A DNA stretch of 28,596 nucleotides from assembly GCA_045105075.1 (NCBI GenBank), contig JBGCDD010000001.1:1-28596 (forward strand). The letters are read 5' to 3'. Made by a program: the position numbers and the translations under genes. Under the pieces are notes generated by a model that was given only the letters and a program-made list of their open reading frames with translations, was not told where the DNA came from and did not search any database. Shown one piece after another: positions 17,020 to 25,784 of this stretch; the stretch's first letter is position 1; each line of letters starts with the position of its first letter. The stretch is from JBGCDD01 sp045105075. Lineage in GTDB: Bacteria > Pseudomonadota > Alphaproteobacteria > Rhodobacterales > Rhodobacteraceae.

Positions 17020-17499
17020 ATGCGCGATTTACCAGATGTCATAAACTGGCGCAGGATCAGCGACGAAATCACCACGTCCGGCCAGCCCAGCGAAACCCAG
17101 CTGAGTGAAATCCAAGCTCTTGGGGTCACCCATATCCTCAATCTCGGGCCGCATCACAACACCGGCGCGCTTGACGATGAAGCCAGCAGCGTTGCGGCGT
17201 TGGGGATGGAATACGTCTATATTCCGGTCGAATTCGAAAGCCCGACTGATGAGGATTTCGCCAAATTCTGCGCCGCCGTCGAGCGTTTGCAACACACCCA
17301 GATTCACGTGCACTGCATTTATAATGCGCGCGTCAGCGCCTTTTTCTACCGCTATTCCAAAACCGGGCGCACCATCTCGCAAACCGAGGCCCATGCAATG
17401 ATGGACGGCATCTGGCGACCCGGCCATGACTGGGCGGGTTTCGTTGGGATGCCCGACGCCCGCAATCAGCCAAACCGCTATGCTGGTGACGATTACTGA
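17020..17499 (+). CDS. Protein-tyrosine-phosphatase-like protein
   Basis: A 159-residue soluble protein. The N-terminal part (INWRRISDEITTSGQPSETQLSEIQ, THILNLGPH) matches the small PTP/dual-specificity-like family common in bacteria. The active-site loop region reads VHCIYNARVSAFFYRY. This places four residues between Cys and Arg, where classical phosphatases have CX5R; several proteins of this family show the same spacing, so activity is uncertain. TTGGAG (17008-17013) supports the ATG at 17020. The substrate is unknown. It probably shares a transcript with the DUF1272 gene. Confidence 0.82.
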   Translation: MRDLPDVINWRRISDEITTSGQPSETQLSEIQALGVTHILNLGPHHNTGALDDEASSVAALGMEYVYIPVEFESPTDEDFAKFCAAVERLQHTQIHVHCIYNARVSAFFYRYSKTGRTISQTEAHAMMDGIWRPGHDWAGFVGMPDARNQPNRYAGDDY

Positions 17500-17611
17500 G
17501 CGCAGATCGCCGATCTGAGCCGCTATCATTTGCGCAGCGCACGGCAAGGGTTTGACGAACGACCAGTTTGGCGTCATCCTCTGATAGTCTGCCAAAGAAC
17601 GCGGAGTGGGC

Positions 17612-17860
17612 ATGGCGCTTATCCTAGAGATCGACGGGGAAAAATGTGAGGCGGCCGAGGGTGAAACCCTGGCCACCGTTCTGTTTCGCCACCATCCACT
17701 GGTCTTTGGCCATCACCCGGTTGATGGCGCGCCGCGCAGTGCGTTTTGCATGATCGGTGTATGTTTTGAGTGTCTGGTCGAGGTTAACGGGATCGCGGAT
17801 CAGCAATCGTGTATGATCGCTGTGCGCGATGGCATGATCATTAACCGGACCCTCAGATGA
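17612..17860 (+). CDS. Small [2Fe-2S] ferredoxin-like subunit of an amino-acid/opine dehydrogenase-type complex
   Basis: An 82-residue protein with the plant-type [2Fe-2S] pattern C-X4-C-X2-C-X12-C in FCMIGVCFECLVEVNG...SC. Proteins of this size beside an FAD/BFD oxidoreductase are the small subunits of hydrogen cyanide synthase-like, opine oxidase-like and D-amino-acid or hydroxyproline dehydrogenase-like complexes. GCGGAG precedes the ATG at 17612 by five bases; a GTG at 17606 is less likely. The stop overlaps the start of the next gene (ATGA), showing tight coupling with the FAD subunit. A 112-base gap separates it from the gene upstream, so a separate promoter is possible. Confidence 0.9.
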   Translation: MALILEIDGEKCEAAEGETLATVLFRHHPLVFGHHPVDGAPRSAFCMIGVCFECLVEVNGIADQQSCMIAVRDGMIINRTLR

Positions 17861-19206
17861 TCGCGTTGCTGATCGTTGGCGCAGGGCCTGCCGGGATGTC
17901 GGCGGCGGTTGAGGCGCAAAAACACGGCGTTCACCCCACTGTCATCGACAACCGCCCGGAACCCGGTGGCAATATCTATGCCTATCTGGGCAGCACCCAT
18001 CGCAGCAGGCCCACCCGCATGCCTCTGTTTGGATCTGACTATGCAAAGGGGCTGGGCCTGCTCAGTGCCTTCAACGACGGCGTTGCATCGCGCAACATAA
18101 CCTATCTGCCTTCTACCAAGCTTTGGCAGATCGACGCCGACGGAGAATATGCGTTTGATGGACCACAAGGCTCCCAATCCGGGCGCGCCAAACAGGTGTT
18201 GCTGGCGACCGGTGCGCAAGAGCGGCCAATGCCGATACCCGGCTGGACCCTTCCGGGTGTCATGGGCGTTGGTGGCGCGCAAATTCTGATGAAATCGGGC
18301 GCCGAATTGCCAGAAGGTGACATTGTTATCGTAGGTGCCGGGCCGCTTCCTTTGCTGGTAACAGACCAGCTTTGCAAGGCAGGACGCACGGTCAAAGCCA
18401 TTGTTGAACCCAAAGGTGCGGTGCATCCAATGGCCGGCGGCAAGCAGATATTGCGCGCGGCAATGGCGCCGCGAACATCGCTCAAGGGTCTTGGCCTATT
18501 GACCAAACGCGCGTTTGGGAAAACGCCGGTTTGGCGCGGCGCGACCGATTTGACGATCACTGGCAAAGATCGCGCCACTGGCCTGTCGTTTCGTGCCAAG
18601 CAAAGCGTGGATTTGGACGCCTCGATCATTCTGCTGCATGATGGGATTGTGCCCAACCTGAACCCCTTGCGCGCGGCCTCTCTCACGACGCGCTATTCGC
18701 GGCTGCAACACACCTGGCATGCACAATCGGAGAGCGCCGTTCAGGTGATTGGCGACGGGGCGCGTATTATGGGGGTCGAGGCTGCTGTTATCTCTGGACG
18801 TGTCGCGGCGGCGAAAGCCTGCGGCACATCTCCAAACGCCTCGGACACACGCAAACTGGCGAAACTCTGGTCCTTTCGGACCTTTCTGGACAGCATGTAT
18901 CCGCCGGTTAGACTGGCCCGCAATGCGCCAAAAGAAGCCGTTTTGTGCCGCTGCGAACGGGTTACAGCAGATGCGGTTAACGAAGCGGTCAAGATACATG
19001 GCGCAAACCCCAACGCCCTGAAGCGTGCGCTGCGCATCGGGATGGGGCCGTGCCAGGGCAGGATGTGCGCGCACTCGCTCGCGGATTTCACCGCCGAACT
19101 GACGCAAAGCACACCCGAACAGGTCGGGCTGCAAAATCCACGCAGTCCAATACTGCCGGTCAGCCTCGGCGCGCTGGCTGATCTTACGCTGCCTACCGAC
19201 GGCTGA
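17857..19206 (+). CDS. FAD/NAD(P)-dependent oxidoreductase with C-terminal BFD-like [2Fe-2S] domain
   Basis: A 449-residue flavoprotein. The N-terminus has the FAD Rossmann motif LIVGAGPAGMSAA, and ~150-160 residues on there is a second nucleotide-binding motif, IVIVGAGPLPLLV. The C-terminal ~90 residues carry a BFD-like domain with CRCERVT and GPCQGRMC cysteines, likely another [2Fe-2S] site. This is the architecture of the alpha subunit (HcnB/OoxA type) of amino-acid, opine or hydroxyproline dehydrogenase complexes, which pass electrons from a separate DAO-type flavoprotein. That third subunit gene is not next to it, nor anywhere in the window. The actual substrate cannot be named. Confidence 0.9.
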   Translation: MIALLIVGAGPAGMSAAVEAQKHGVHPTVIDNRPEPGGNIYAYLGSTHRSRPTRMPLFGSDYAKGLGLLSAFNDGVASRNITYLPSTKLWQIDADGEYAFDGPQGSQSGRAKQVLLATGAQERPMPIPGWTLPGVMGVGGAQILMKSGAELPEGDIVIVGAGPLPLLVTDQLCKAGRTVKAIVEPKGAVHPMAGGKQILRAAMAPRTSLKGLGLLTKRAFGKTPVWRGATDLTITGKDRATGLSFRAKQSVDLDASIILLHDGIVPNLNPLRAASLTTRYSRLQHTWHAQSESAVQVIGDGARIMGVEAAVISGRVAAAKACGTSPNASDTRKLAKLWSFRTFLDSMYPPVRLARNAPKEAVLCRCERVTADAVNEAVKIHGANPNALKRALRIGMGPCQGRMCAHSLADFTAELTQSTPEQVGLQNPRSPILPVSLGALADLTLPTDG

Positions 19207-19316
19207 GCCAGTTTTGACCGCTTGGTCCGCCGCCTGATGTGATCAAAGGGGGTCGCCAGCGGTTGTAACTTGCGCGCGAACAGGACAGGTTTTGACAAAT
19301 TGCTGAGGCCAAAGTC

Positions 19317-20465
19317 ATGACATTACCGCTCCTTTTCACGCCCTTGCAGATCCGGCAGATCACGTTTGCCAATCGCATCATGCTGGCGCCAATGTGCCAG
19401 TACCGCGCCATTGATGGCTTCGCCAATGCCTGGCACACGGTGCATTTGGGCAGCTTTGCAAATGGCGGATTTGGCGCGATCATGACCGAAGCGATGGCCG
19501 TTTTGCCAGAGGGGCGCATCACCCACGGCGATCTGGGTTTGTGGTCAGACGCCCATGCCGATGCGCTGCAACCCATCGTTGATTTCGTCAAATCCACAGG
19601 GGCAAAGTTTGGCATCCAACTGGCACATGCCGGGCGAAAAGGCTCGATGCAGCGTCCCTGGCGCGGCAACGGGCCTTTGACGTCACAGGATCACGCGCTT
19701 GGCGATCACCCCTGGGAGATCAAAGGCGCCAGCGCTCTGCCGGTGGATGAAACCTGGCTGATGCCGCAAGAAATGAGCAATACCGACATCGCGGCCCTGA
19801 TCGACGCTTTCGTTGCCGCCACCAAACGGGCCGATCATCTGGGCTGTGATTTTGTCGAAATTCACGCCGCTCACGGCTATCTTTTACAGAGCTTTCTGTC
19901 GCCCCTGTCCAACAAACGCAGCGACAGTTACGGCGGTGATCTTGCCGGTCGCATGCGTCTGGTGTTGGAGGTTACGGCCGCCGTGCGCGCTGTTTGGCCA
20001 ACCAAAAAGCCTCTGTTTGTCAGGATTTCAGCGGTCGATGGGTTTGAAGACGGGTGGAGCATTGATGACAGTGTGCAACTGGCCCGCGCCCTCAAACCGC
20101 TGGGCGTCGACATTGTCGATTGCTCATCGGGGGGCAATCAGGGGCGCACCAAAGTCAGCGCCGGGCGCACTGTTGCGCCGGGCTATCAGCTGGAATACGC
20201 CGCCGAAATCAAACACCGCGCCGAGATTGCAACCCAAGCCGTGGGCATGATCCTGGACGGCGCACAGGCCGAGGCCGCGCTTCGGGCCGAACAGGCGGAC
20301 ATGATTGCAATTGGTCGTCAAGCGCTGTTTGATCCGTTTTGGCCACGTCATCAGGCCTATGCCATGGGCTGGGGTGGTTTTGACGACTGGCCCGAACCCT
20401 ATGGCTGGTGGTTGGACAAACGCGAGCCGAGCATTCAGGCCATTTCCAAAACAAAGGACAAATAG
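19317..20465 (+). CDS. Old Yellow Enzyme family NADH:flavin oxidoreductase (YqjM-like)
   Basis: A 382-residue FMN enzyme of the OYE family, which reduces activated C=C bonds or, in some branches, demethylates amines. It shows the thermophilic-like/YqjM pattern near the N-terminus (NRIMLAPMCQY with the Cys-x-Tyr pair), the IQLAHAGRKGS loop, the HAAHGYLLQSFLSP motif with SNKRSDSYGG, and the C-terminal phosphate-binding region (ADMIAIGRQALFDP). There is no C-terminal Fe-S/FAD extension of the trimethylamine dehydrogenase type. GAGG lies eight bases before the ATG. The NIPSNAP gene starts immediately after its stop codon. Confidence 0.93.
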   Translation: MTLPLLFTPLQIRQITFANRIMLAPMCQYRAIDGFANAWHTVHLGSFANGGFGAIMTEAMAVLPEGRITHGDLGLWSDAHADALQPIVDFVKSTGAKFGIQLAHAGRKGSMQRPWRGNGPLTSQDHALGDHPWEIKGASALPVDETWLMPQEMSNTDIAALIDAFVAATKRADHLGCDFVEIHAAHGYLLQSFLSPLSNKRSDSYGGDLAGRMRLVLEVTAAVRAVWPTKKPLFVRISAVDGFEDGWSIDDSVQLARALKPLGVDIVDCSSGGNQGRTKVSAGRTVAPGYQLEYAAEIKHRAEIATQAVGMILDGAQAEAALRAEQADMIAIGRQALFDPFWPRHQAYAMGWGGFDDWPEPYGWWLDKREPSIQAISKTKDK

Positions 20466-20789
20466 ATGGAATTTTACGAGCTGCGCCAATACCAAATACG
20501 CCCCGGCTGTATGGATGAATGGTTGGAATTGATGGAGAACGAAATTCTACCGCGGCAAGTCGCCTGCGGGATGATCATCGCCGGCAGTTTTCGCGGCGAA
20601 AGTGACGAAAGCGTTTATGTCTGGTTGCGCCGGTTCAACAGCGAGGCCGAGCGCGAGGCTCAATATGCGGCGTTCTACGAATCGGAGCATTGGAAAACGG
20701 TGCTGAGCCCGCGCGTCGGCGAATTGATCGACCGTGAAACCATCAGCGTGCAACGCATTGTGCCAACACGTCTTTCTGTTTTGAAGTAA
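20466..20789 (+). CDS. NIPSNAP family protein
   Basis: A 107-residue protein with the NIPSNAP-type dimeric alpha-beta barrel fold (MEFYELRQYQIRPGCMDEWLELM, SVYVWLRRFNSEAEREAQY, FYESEHWKTVLSP). The ATG directly follows the OYE stop codon (TAG ATG), and AAGGA lies eight bases upstream within the OYE gene, so the two are translationally coupled. Bacterial NIPSNAP proteins are commonly found in catabolic operons, but their role is unclear. It may assist the OYE or the sulfatase encoded next. Confidence 0.88.
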   Translation: MEFYELRQYQIRPGCMDEWLELMENEILPRQVACGMIIAGSFRGESDESVYVWLRRFNSEAEREAQYAAFYESEHWKTVLSPRVGELIDRETISVQRIVPTRLSVLK

Positions 20790-20815
20790 GTACGTTGCAC
20801 AAAAGGATTGACGCG

Positions 20816-22501
20816 ATGCCCAAGGCCAAAAACATTCTGTTCATCATGTTCGACCAACTGCGCTGGGATTATCTGAGCTGTTACGGTCATCCACATTTGA
20901 AAACACCCAACATCGACCGATTGGCGCAGCGCGGAGTGCGATTTGATCGCTGTTACATCCAGTCGCCGATCTGTGGTAGCTCGCGCATGTCGACCTACAC
21001 CGGTCGCTATGTGCACAGCCACGGCGCCAGTTGGAATGGTATCCCCTTGAAAGTAGGGGAACAAACGCTGGGCGATCATCTGCGTGCGGCCGGCATGAGC
21101 TGCCATTTGGTTGGTAAAACCCATATGCGCGCCGATGCAGAAGGCATGGCGCGGTTGGGTCTTGAGCCGGACAGTCTGATTGGCGCGCGCGTTGCGGAAT
21201 GTGGATTCGACGTGGTTGAACGCGACGACGGCATGCGCCCCGAAGGCCCGGATGGGTTTTACGATGACAAAGGCGCTCTTGTTTACAACGACTATTTGCG
21301 CAGCAAAGGCTATGAGAGCGACAATCCCTGGCATGATTTCGCAAACTCGGCGCTGGATGAAAACGGCAATGTGCAGTCCGGTTGGTTTCTCAAAAATTCG
21401 AAAAAGCCCGCAAATATTGCCGAAGATGACAGTGAAACGCCCTATCTGACCCGGCGCGGCATCGAGTTTATCAGCCAGGCCGAAGGGCCGTGGTGTTGTC
21501 ATCTGAGTTACATCAAACCGCATTGGCCCTATATCGTGCCCGCGCCCTATCACGACATGTTTGGCCCCGAGCATGTCTTGCCTGTTGTTCGTTCAGATGA
21601 AGAATTCGAAAATGCGCACCCGGTTCTCAAGACTTTTATGTCAACAATTGTCGGAAAAACCTTCAGCCAAAACCACGTCCGCGAAGCGGTGATTCCGGCC
21701 TATATGGGGCTGATCAAACAGTGCGACGACCAGATGGGCGTGCTGTTTGACTGGCTCGAAAACACGGGGCGGATGGAGGACACGATGATTGTGCTCACCT
21801 CCGACCATGGCGATTTTCTGGGGGATCACTGGCTGGGGGAAAAGACGTTCTTCCATGATGCATCAACGCGGGTTCCGCTGATCATCTATGACCCCTCCCC
21901 CGAGGCCGACGCAACACGGGGCACCGTTTGTGACGCATTGGTCGAAAGCATTGATTTGGCGCCCACTTTTGTCGATTTTACGGGATCCCCGGTGGCCGAA
22001 CATGTGCTGGAGGGGCGCTCGCTTTTGCCGATTTTGCGCGGGCAGAAAGACGACACCGGGCGCGACTTTGTGATTTGTGAATACGACTATTCTGCGTCGC
22101 CCGTGGCCACCATGCTGAACGCGAATGTGCGCGACGCGGTGATGTTCATGGTTGCCACCAAAGAGTGGAAGCTGATCCATTGTGAAGGCGGGTATCGCCC
22201 TATTCTGTTTGACCTGACCGCCGACCCGGATGAGTTAACCGATCTGGGCGACAGCGCCGAACACAGCACCATTATCGACAAAATGTACGAGCATTTGTTC
22301 GTATGGACCCGACGCGTTTCACAACGGACCACCCGATCAGAAGAACAACTGTTAGAGATGCGCACGAAAAGCCGAAAACGCGGCATCGTGGTTGGAGTCT
22401 ACGACGAAAATGACGTCCCACTGGAACTGAGCGTGCGCTATCGCAATCGCAAAGCACCACATTTCTCTGACGTGGTTTCAAAGAACGGCGATAGCAGCTG
22501 A
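20816..22501 (+). CDS. Sulfatase family hydrolase (alkaline phosphatase superfamily)
   Basis: A 561-residue protein without a signal peptide, so probably cytoplasmic. It has metal-ligand motifs at the N-terminus (NILFIMFDQLRWDYLS) and at ~325 (IVLTSDHGDFLGDHWLGEK), and an active-site segment SPICGSSRMSTYTGRY. Cys53 sits where sulfatases carry the formylglycine residue. The motif reads C-G-S-S-R, with Ser in place of the usual Pro of CxPxR. Related enzymes cleave sulfate esters, choline sulfate or phosphonate monoesters; the substrate here is open. AAAAGGA (20801-20807) supports the ATG at 20816 over a TTG at 20795. Its stop is one base from the stop of the convergent cupin gene. No formylglycine-generating enzyme is in the window. 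Confidence 0.9.
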   Translation: MPKAKNILFIMFDQLRWDYLSCYGHPHLKTPNIDRLAQRGVRFDRCYIQSPICGSSRMSTYTGRYVHSHGASWNGIPLKVGEQTLGDHLRAAGMSCHLVGKTHMRADAEGMARLGLEPDSLIGARVAECGFDVVERDDGMRPEGPDGFYDDKGALVYNDYLRSKGYESDNPWHDFANSALDENGNVQSGWFLKNSKKPANIAEDDSETPYLTRRGIEFISQAEGPWCCHLSYIKPHWPYIVPAPYHDMFGPEHVLPVVRSDEEFENAHPVLKTFMSTIVGKTFSQNHVREAVIPAYMGLIKQCDDQMGVLFDWLENTGRMEDTMIVLTSDHGDFLGDHWLGEKTFFHDASTRVPLIIYDPSPEADATRGTVCDALVESIDLAPTFVDFTGSPVAEHVLEGRSLLPILRGQKDDTGRDFVICEYDYSASPVATMLNANVRDAVMFMVATKEWKLIHCEGGYRPILFDLTADPDELTDLGDSAEHSTIIDKMYEHLFVWTRRVSQRTTRSEEQLLEMRTKSRKRGIVVGVYDENDVPLELSVRYRNRKAPHFSDVVSKNGDSS

Positions 22502-22502
22502 C

Positions 22503-22907
22503 TTAGACCGGCGTGCGCAGATAATCCGGGTCGCTGACCTGCTCAAGCCAGGTGGCGGGCTTGCCATCCGGTGCTTCCTGAATGGCGATATGAACCATCG
22601 CCGTTTCCGGGGCTGCGCCGTGCCAATGCTCTTCACCGGGCGGGATCCAGATCGTGTCGCCGGGTCGGATGATCTGTGGTGCCGTGTCACGCAGGCCAAA
22701 TAGGCCGCTGCCGCTAACCACATATAGCGTTTGCCCCAAAGGATGGGTGTGCCAAGCCGTTCGGGCACCAGGTTCGAACGTCACCCGCAACGCCGTCACT
22801 TGCGCCGGCGCCGGCGCGCTGATGATCGGGTCTTGCCAGACGGTGCCGGTGAACCACGCGCTGTTTGCTTTCAGCGACGGGCGGCTGCCTGCGGGAAAAA
22901 TGTCCAT
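22503..22907 (-). CDS. Small cupin-domain protein
   Basis: A 134-residue single-domain cupin. Motif 1 reads AWHTHPLGQTLYVVSGSGLFG and motif 2 PGDTIWIPPGEEHWHGAAP, with the histidines and glutamate/glutamine needed to bind a metal ion. AAGGAG seven bases upstream sets the ATG at 22907, rather than one at 22934. It is the last gene in line after the GS-like gene (74-base gap) and probably belongs to the extended hut unit. It could be a dioxygenase, isomerase or binding protein; the sequence does not decide. Confidence 0.88.
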   Translation of the reverse strand: MDIFPAGSRPSLKANSAWFTGTVWQDPIISAPAPAQVTALRVTFEPGARTAWHTHPLGQTLYVVSGSGLFGLRDTAPQIIRPGDTIWIPPGEEHWHGAAPETAMVHIAIQEAPDGKPATWLEQVSDPDYLRTPV

Positions 22908-22981
22908 GACGATACTCCTTGAAGGTTGTCGCATTTCGACGGCCCGACGTTGATTTTGTCAAGCAACTGGTGCGACACGGG

Positions 22982-24433
22982 TCAGAACAATCCGAAGTAT
23001 TCCGCCTGCTCCCACTCGGAAACCGTGGCGAGATAGCGGCTCCATTCGGCTTGTTTGAGTGTGACCAAATAGTCCACAAAACCAGCCCCCAATTGATCAG
23101 TGTAAAACGGCGAGGCCGCAAACGCATCTATCGCCTCGCCCAATGTGGTGGGCAACTGCTCGCCATTGCCGGCATAGGCAGCACTGACCGCATCCGGCGC
23201 GCGTAAGCCCTTCTGGATGCCATCCAACCCGGCAAGTATCTGACTGGCAAAGAAGAAATAGGGGTTTGCCGCCGGGTCAGCCACCCGATTCTCGACACGG
23301 CTTGCCGGATCTTCGGGCCACATCAGAGCACGCAACATTGCGCCGCGATTGTCCCATCCCCACTGAATACGATCCGGCGCAAGTTGATGCGGGCGATAGC
23401 GTTTATAGCCATTTACGGTAGGGGTCGTCAGCAAACAGCTCGCCCGTGCATGGGTCAGCAGACCTGCAATCCACGCACTTGCAACGGCGCTCAGGGCCTC
23501 ATTTTCCGATGTCATCAAGTTCCGGCCCGTCGCTTTGTCACAGACCGATTGATGCATGTGCCATCCGCTTGCTGCAGTATTTTCCAGCCGAGGGCGGCAC
23601 ATGAAAGTGGCATGCAACCCACTGTTATGGCACACTTCCTTTATCATCGCCCGCAACATCATCGTCGCGTCGGCGTGGGTCATAGGGTCGCTTGGATCAA
23701 AGGTGAATTCGAACTGGCTTGGCCCCATTTCCACTTCCATTGACCGGATCGGAAGACCCAGCGACTGGCAATATCGACGCAGCAAATCCATGACGCTTTC
23801 AAGTTCGCCATAGCGCGCTCCGGTTAAGAATTGGTATCCTTGCGCCAGATTGCGGGTTTGAACCGGCTGCCCCGGCATACTTGCCTGGGCATGCTCCAGC
23901 GCAGAATCAATACGTTCAAAAACGTGAAATTCGACCTCAAGCCCGACTTGCAAGGTCATCCCTTGTTCGGCCAACCTGTCGATGGCACCGCGCAAAATCT
24001 GACGCGGCGCAAATCCAAAATCGCTACCATCCTTCTGATAAATATCGCAAAATATCCATGCAGAATGAGGCGACCAAGGCAGCGTGCGAAAAGTATCGGG
24101 GTCGGGCACCATCAAGATATCGCCTGCCCCGCCCAAACCCGGCGAGCCAGGATCGTCAGACCAGACCGGAAAAACCGTGCGGTGTGACGTGTCTTTGAGC
24201 AACAAAGTCGAAGGTGCGTTCAAGCCCGATGCAAAAACCGAACTCAAGGCACTGGCAACAATGGTTTTTCCGCGCAAGATTCCATGCTGATCGGCAAACA
24301 AAACGCGGATGGTTTCCAGCTTTTCCGCTTCGACCCTGTCTACCAATTTTGCAGCAGCGGAGATCACACCGGGGCCGTAGAGCCCCATCGCAGCCACTGC
24401 GCCATCTTGAATTTTCCGTTCCGTTTCAGACAT
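22982..24433 (-). CDS. Glutamine-synthetase-like gamma-glutamyl ligase
   Basis: A 483-residue GS-family protein: GLEVEFHVFE (metal ligands), SMEVEMGPSQFEFTF, ASGWHMHQS, TTPTVNGYKRYRP, ENRVADPAANPYFFFASQI. The segment NAPSTLLLKDTSHRTVFPVW and the DPDTFRTLPW motif point away from true GlnA and toward the group that couples glutamate to amines, including the gamma-glutamylanilide synthases of aniline degradation (AtdA1/TdnQ). That assignment is from remembered family features. It follows the Rieske oxygenase by 14 bases. The same kind of pairing, a GS-like ligase with a Rieske oxygenase, works in aniline oxidation, but no beta subunit or reductase is present here. The ribosome site before 24433 is weak, so the start is less certain. 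Confidence 0.9.
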   Translation of the reverse strand: MSETERKIQDGAVAAMGLYGPGVISAAAKLVDRVEAEKLETIRVLFADQHGILRGKTIVASALSSVFASGLNAPSTLLLKDTSHRTVFPVWSDDPGSPGLGGAGDILMVPDPDTFRTLPWSPHSAWIFCDIYQKDGSDFGFAPRQILRGAIDRLAEQGMTLQVGLEVEFHVFERIDSALEHAQASMPGQPVQTRNLAQGYQFLTGARYGELESVMDLLRRYCQSLGLPIRSMEVEMGPSQFEFTFDPSDPMTHADATMMLRAMIKEVCHNSGLHATFMCRPRLENTAASGWHMHQSVCDKATGRNLMTSENEALSAVASAWIAGLLTHARASCLLTTPTVNGYKRYRPHQLAPDRIQWGWDNRGAMLRALMWPEDPASRVENRVADPAANPYFFFASQILAGLDGIQKGLRAPDAVSAAYAGNGEQLPTTLGEAIDAFAASPFYTDQLGAGFVDYLVTLKQAEWSRYLATVSEWEQAEYFGLF

Positions 24434-24447
24434 TTATCGAAAATCCA

Positions 24448-25764
24448 TCAAATCGACGCGTCCCAATCTTTGCAAGCAATCCGACGTTCGACATCGCTTT
24501 GCGCCGAAACGTCTGCCCATTCGGCATCTGCCCCGATGGTATCATTCGAAATCGGGCCAAAAATTGATTTGGGATCAACAGCTTGCATCGGCAACTCCGC
24601 CGGTTTGCCGGCCTTGAGACTGTCCATCGCAGCACGCAACATACGACGGTAGCGAATGATCGCCACGTCCGTTTTGCCCAGATGTTCGCGCGTGCGATCA
24701 AAGATCGGACCAGGACTTTCGACCGCCCATTGATCGTGCACATTGATGTCGAGGCCCATGCCGGTGTAGGTCTCGCGCGCCTGTTCTTCGGCGTCATAAC
24801 CATAGCCATTGGCCTTGTTTTTCAGCGGCGCGTAGTCTGGCAAACGGTGCTCTTTCAACCGCTGAGCGCGCATCAATTCTTTGTCGACAGGTTTCGTAAA
24901 ACTTGTAAACATCGAATACCAATAGCATTTTTCGTCATCAACCGGGACATGCCATTGGGTGATGATCATCTCTCGGCTCATGGGAATGCTGATGGCTTCG
25001 GGAAAAATCTGGTTGGTGATGCGCACGTGGGTTTTGCCGTTTCCGAGGTCGCGCAGGGCGGTGATGCGCAGGCCATAATCGGTGTCGTCGACATGAATAT
25101 CTGGCCGCGGAAAGTCGCGCAGAAGTTTGGTCATCGGAATGTCAGTGTCGGCGGCCTTGTCGCGAAACTGTTTGCCATAGCTGTCGGCCGGGTCTTCGTC
25201 TTCGAGAAAACGGTGCAAAAATGAGGCATGAGCGGGGTCAATCCCAACCTCCATCGCTTGCAGCCAATTGCATTCCCACAGCCCTTTAAACGCAAAAACG
25301 TGGCTGTCAGGCGCGCGAAAACAGTCGAAATTTGGAAACGCGGGAGGGTCTCCGGGACCCATATAGGCAAAGATAATGCCGTTTTTTTCCACGACAGGAT
25401 AAGAGGTTACGTGGATCTGCGTGTGCATGTTTGAGCCCTCAGGCTCACCGGGTTGTTCGACACATTGGCCCGTGCGATCAAAATGCCAGCCATGAAACGG
25501 ACAGCGCAAACCGTTGTCTTCGAGGCGCCCGTAACACAGATCAGCGCCGCGATGTGGACACGCGCGCGAGATCAACCCAAGCGCGCCGTCATCATCGCGA
25601 AACAACACCAAATCCTCACCCAGTAACTTGACCGGAACGACCGGGCGATTGCCGGCCAACTCGTCGACCAACGCGGCGGGCTGCCAATAGTGGCGCAGCA
25701 CCGCGCCCGCTTCGGATCCGGGGCCGGTTTGGGTGAGACGTTGGTTCATCTCGTGACTGATCAT
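24448..25764 (-). CDS. Rieske non-heme iron oxygenase, alpha subunit type
   Basis: A 438-residue protein. The Rieske cluster ligands are Cys69, His71, Cys88 and His91 (ACPHRGADLC, GLRCPFHGWHFD). The catalytic iron site is near CNWLQAMEVGIDPAHASFLH, with His179 and His184 as ligands. The layout fits the single-subunit (phthalate dioxygenase/VanA-like) class, whose members hydroxylate rings or remove O- and N-methyl groups. No reductase, ferredoxin or beta subunit is nearby, so electrons must come from elsewhere. It lies 65 bases downstream of hutU on the same strand, in a gap with a near-palindromic motif. The context suggests a nitrogenous or imidazole-type substrate; this is inference. Confidence 0.92.
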   Translation of the reverse strand: MISHEMNQRLTQTGPGSEAGAVLRHYWQPAALVDELAGNRPVVPVKLLGEDLVLFRDDDGALGLISRACPHRGADLCYGRLEDNGLRCPFHGWHFDRTGQCVEQPGEPEGSNMHTQIHVTSYPVVEKNGIIFAYMGPGDPPAFPNFDCFRAPDSHVFAFKGLWECNWLQAMEVGIDPAHASFLHRFLEDEDPADSYGKQFRDKAADTDIPMTKLLRDFPRPDIHVDDTDYGLRITALRDLGNGKTHVRITNQIFPEAISIPMSREMIITQWHVPVDDEKCYWYSMFTSFTKPVDKELMRAQRLKEHRLPDYAPLKNKANGYGYDAEEQARETYTGMGLDINVHDQWAVESPGPIFDRTREHLGKTDVAIIRYRRMLRAAMDSLKAGKPAELPMQAVDPKSIFGPISNDTIGADAEWADVSAQSDVERRIACKDWDASI

Positions 25765-25784
25765 CGCGCGCGCCCTTTTTCTTT

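Noticed and set aside
17503..17517. Hairpin CAGATC-GCC-GATCTG after the phosphatase-like gene
   Set aside because: It has a short stem with no following T run and does not look like an intrinsic terminator.
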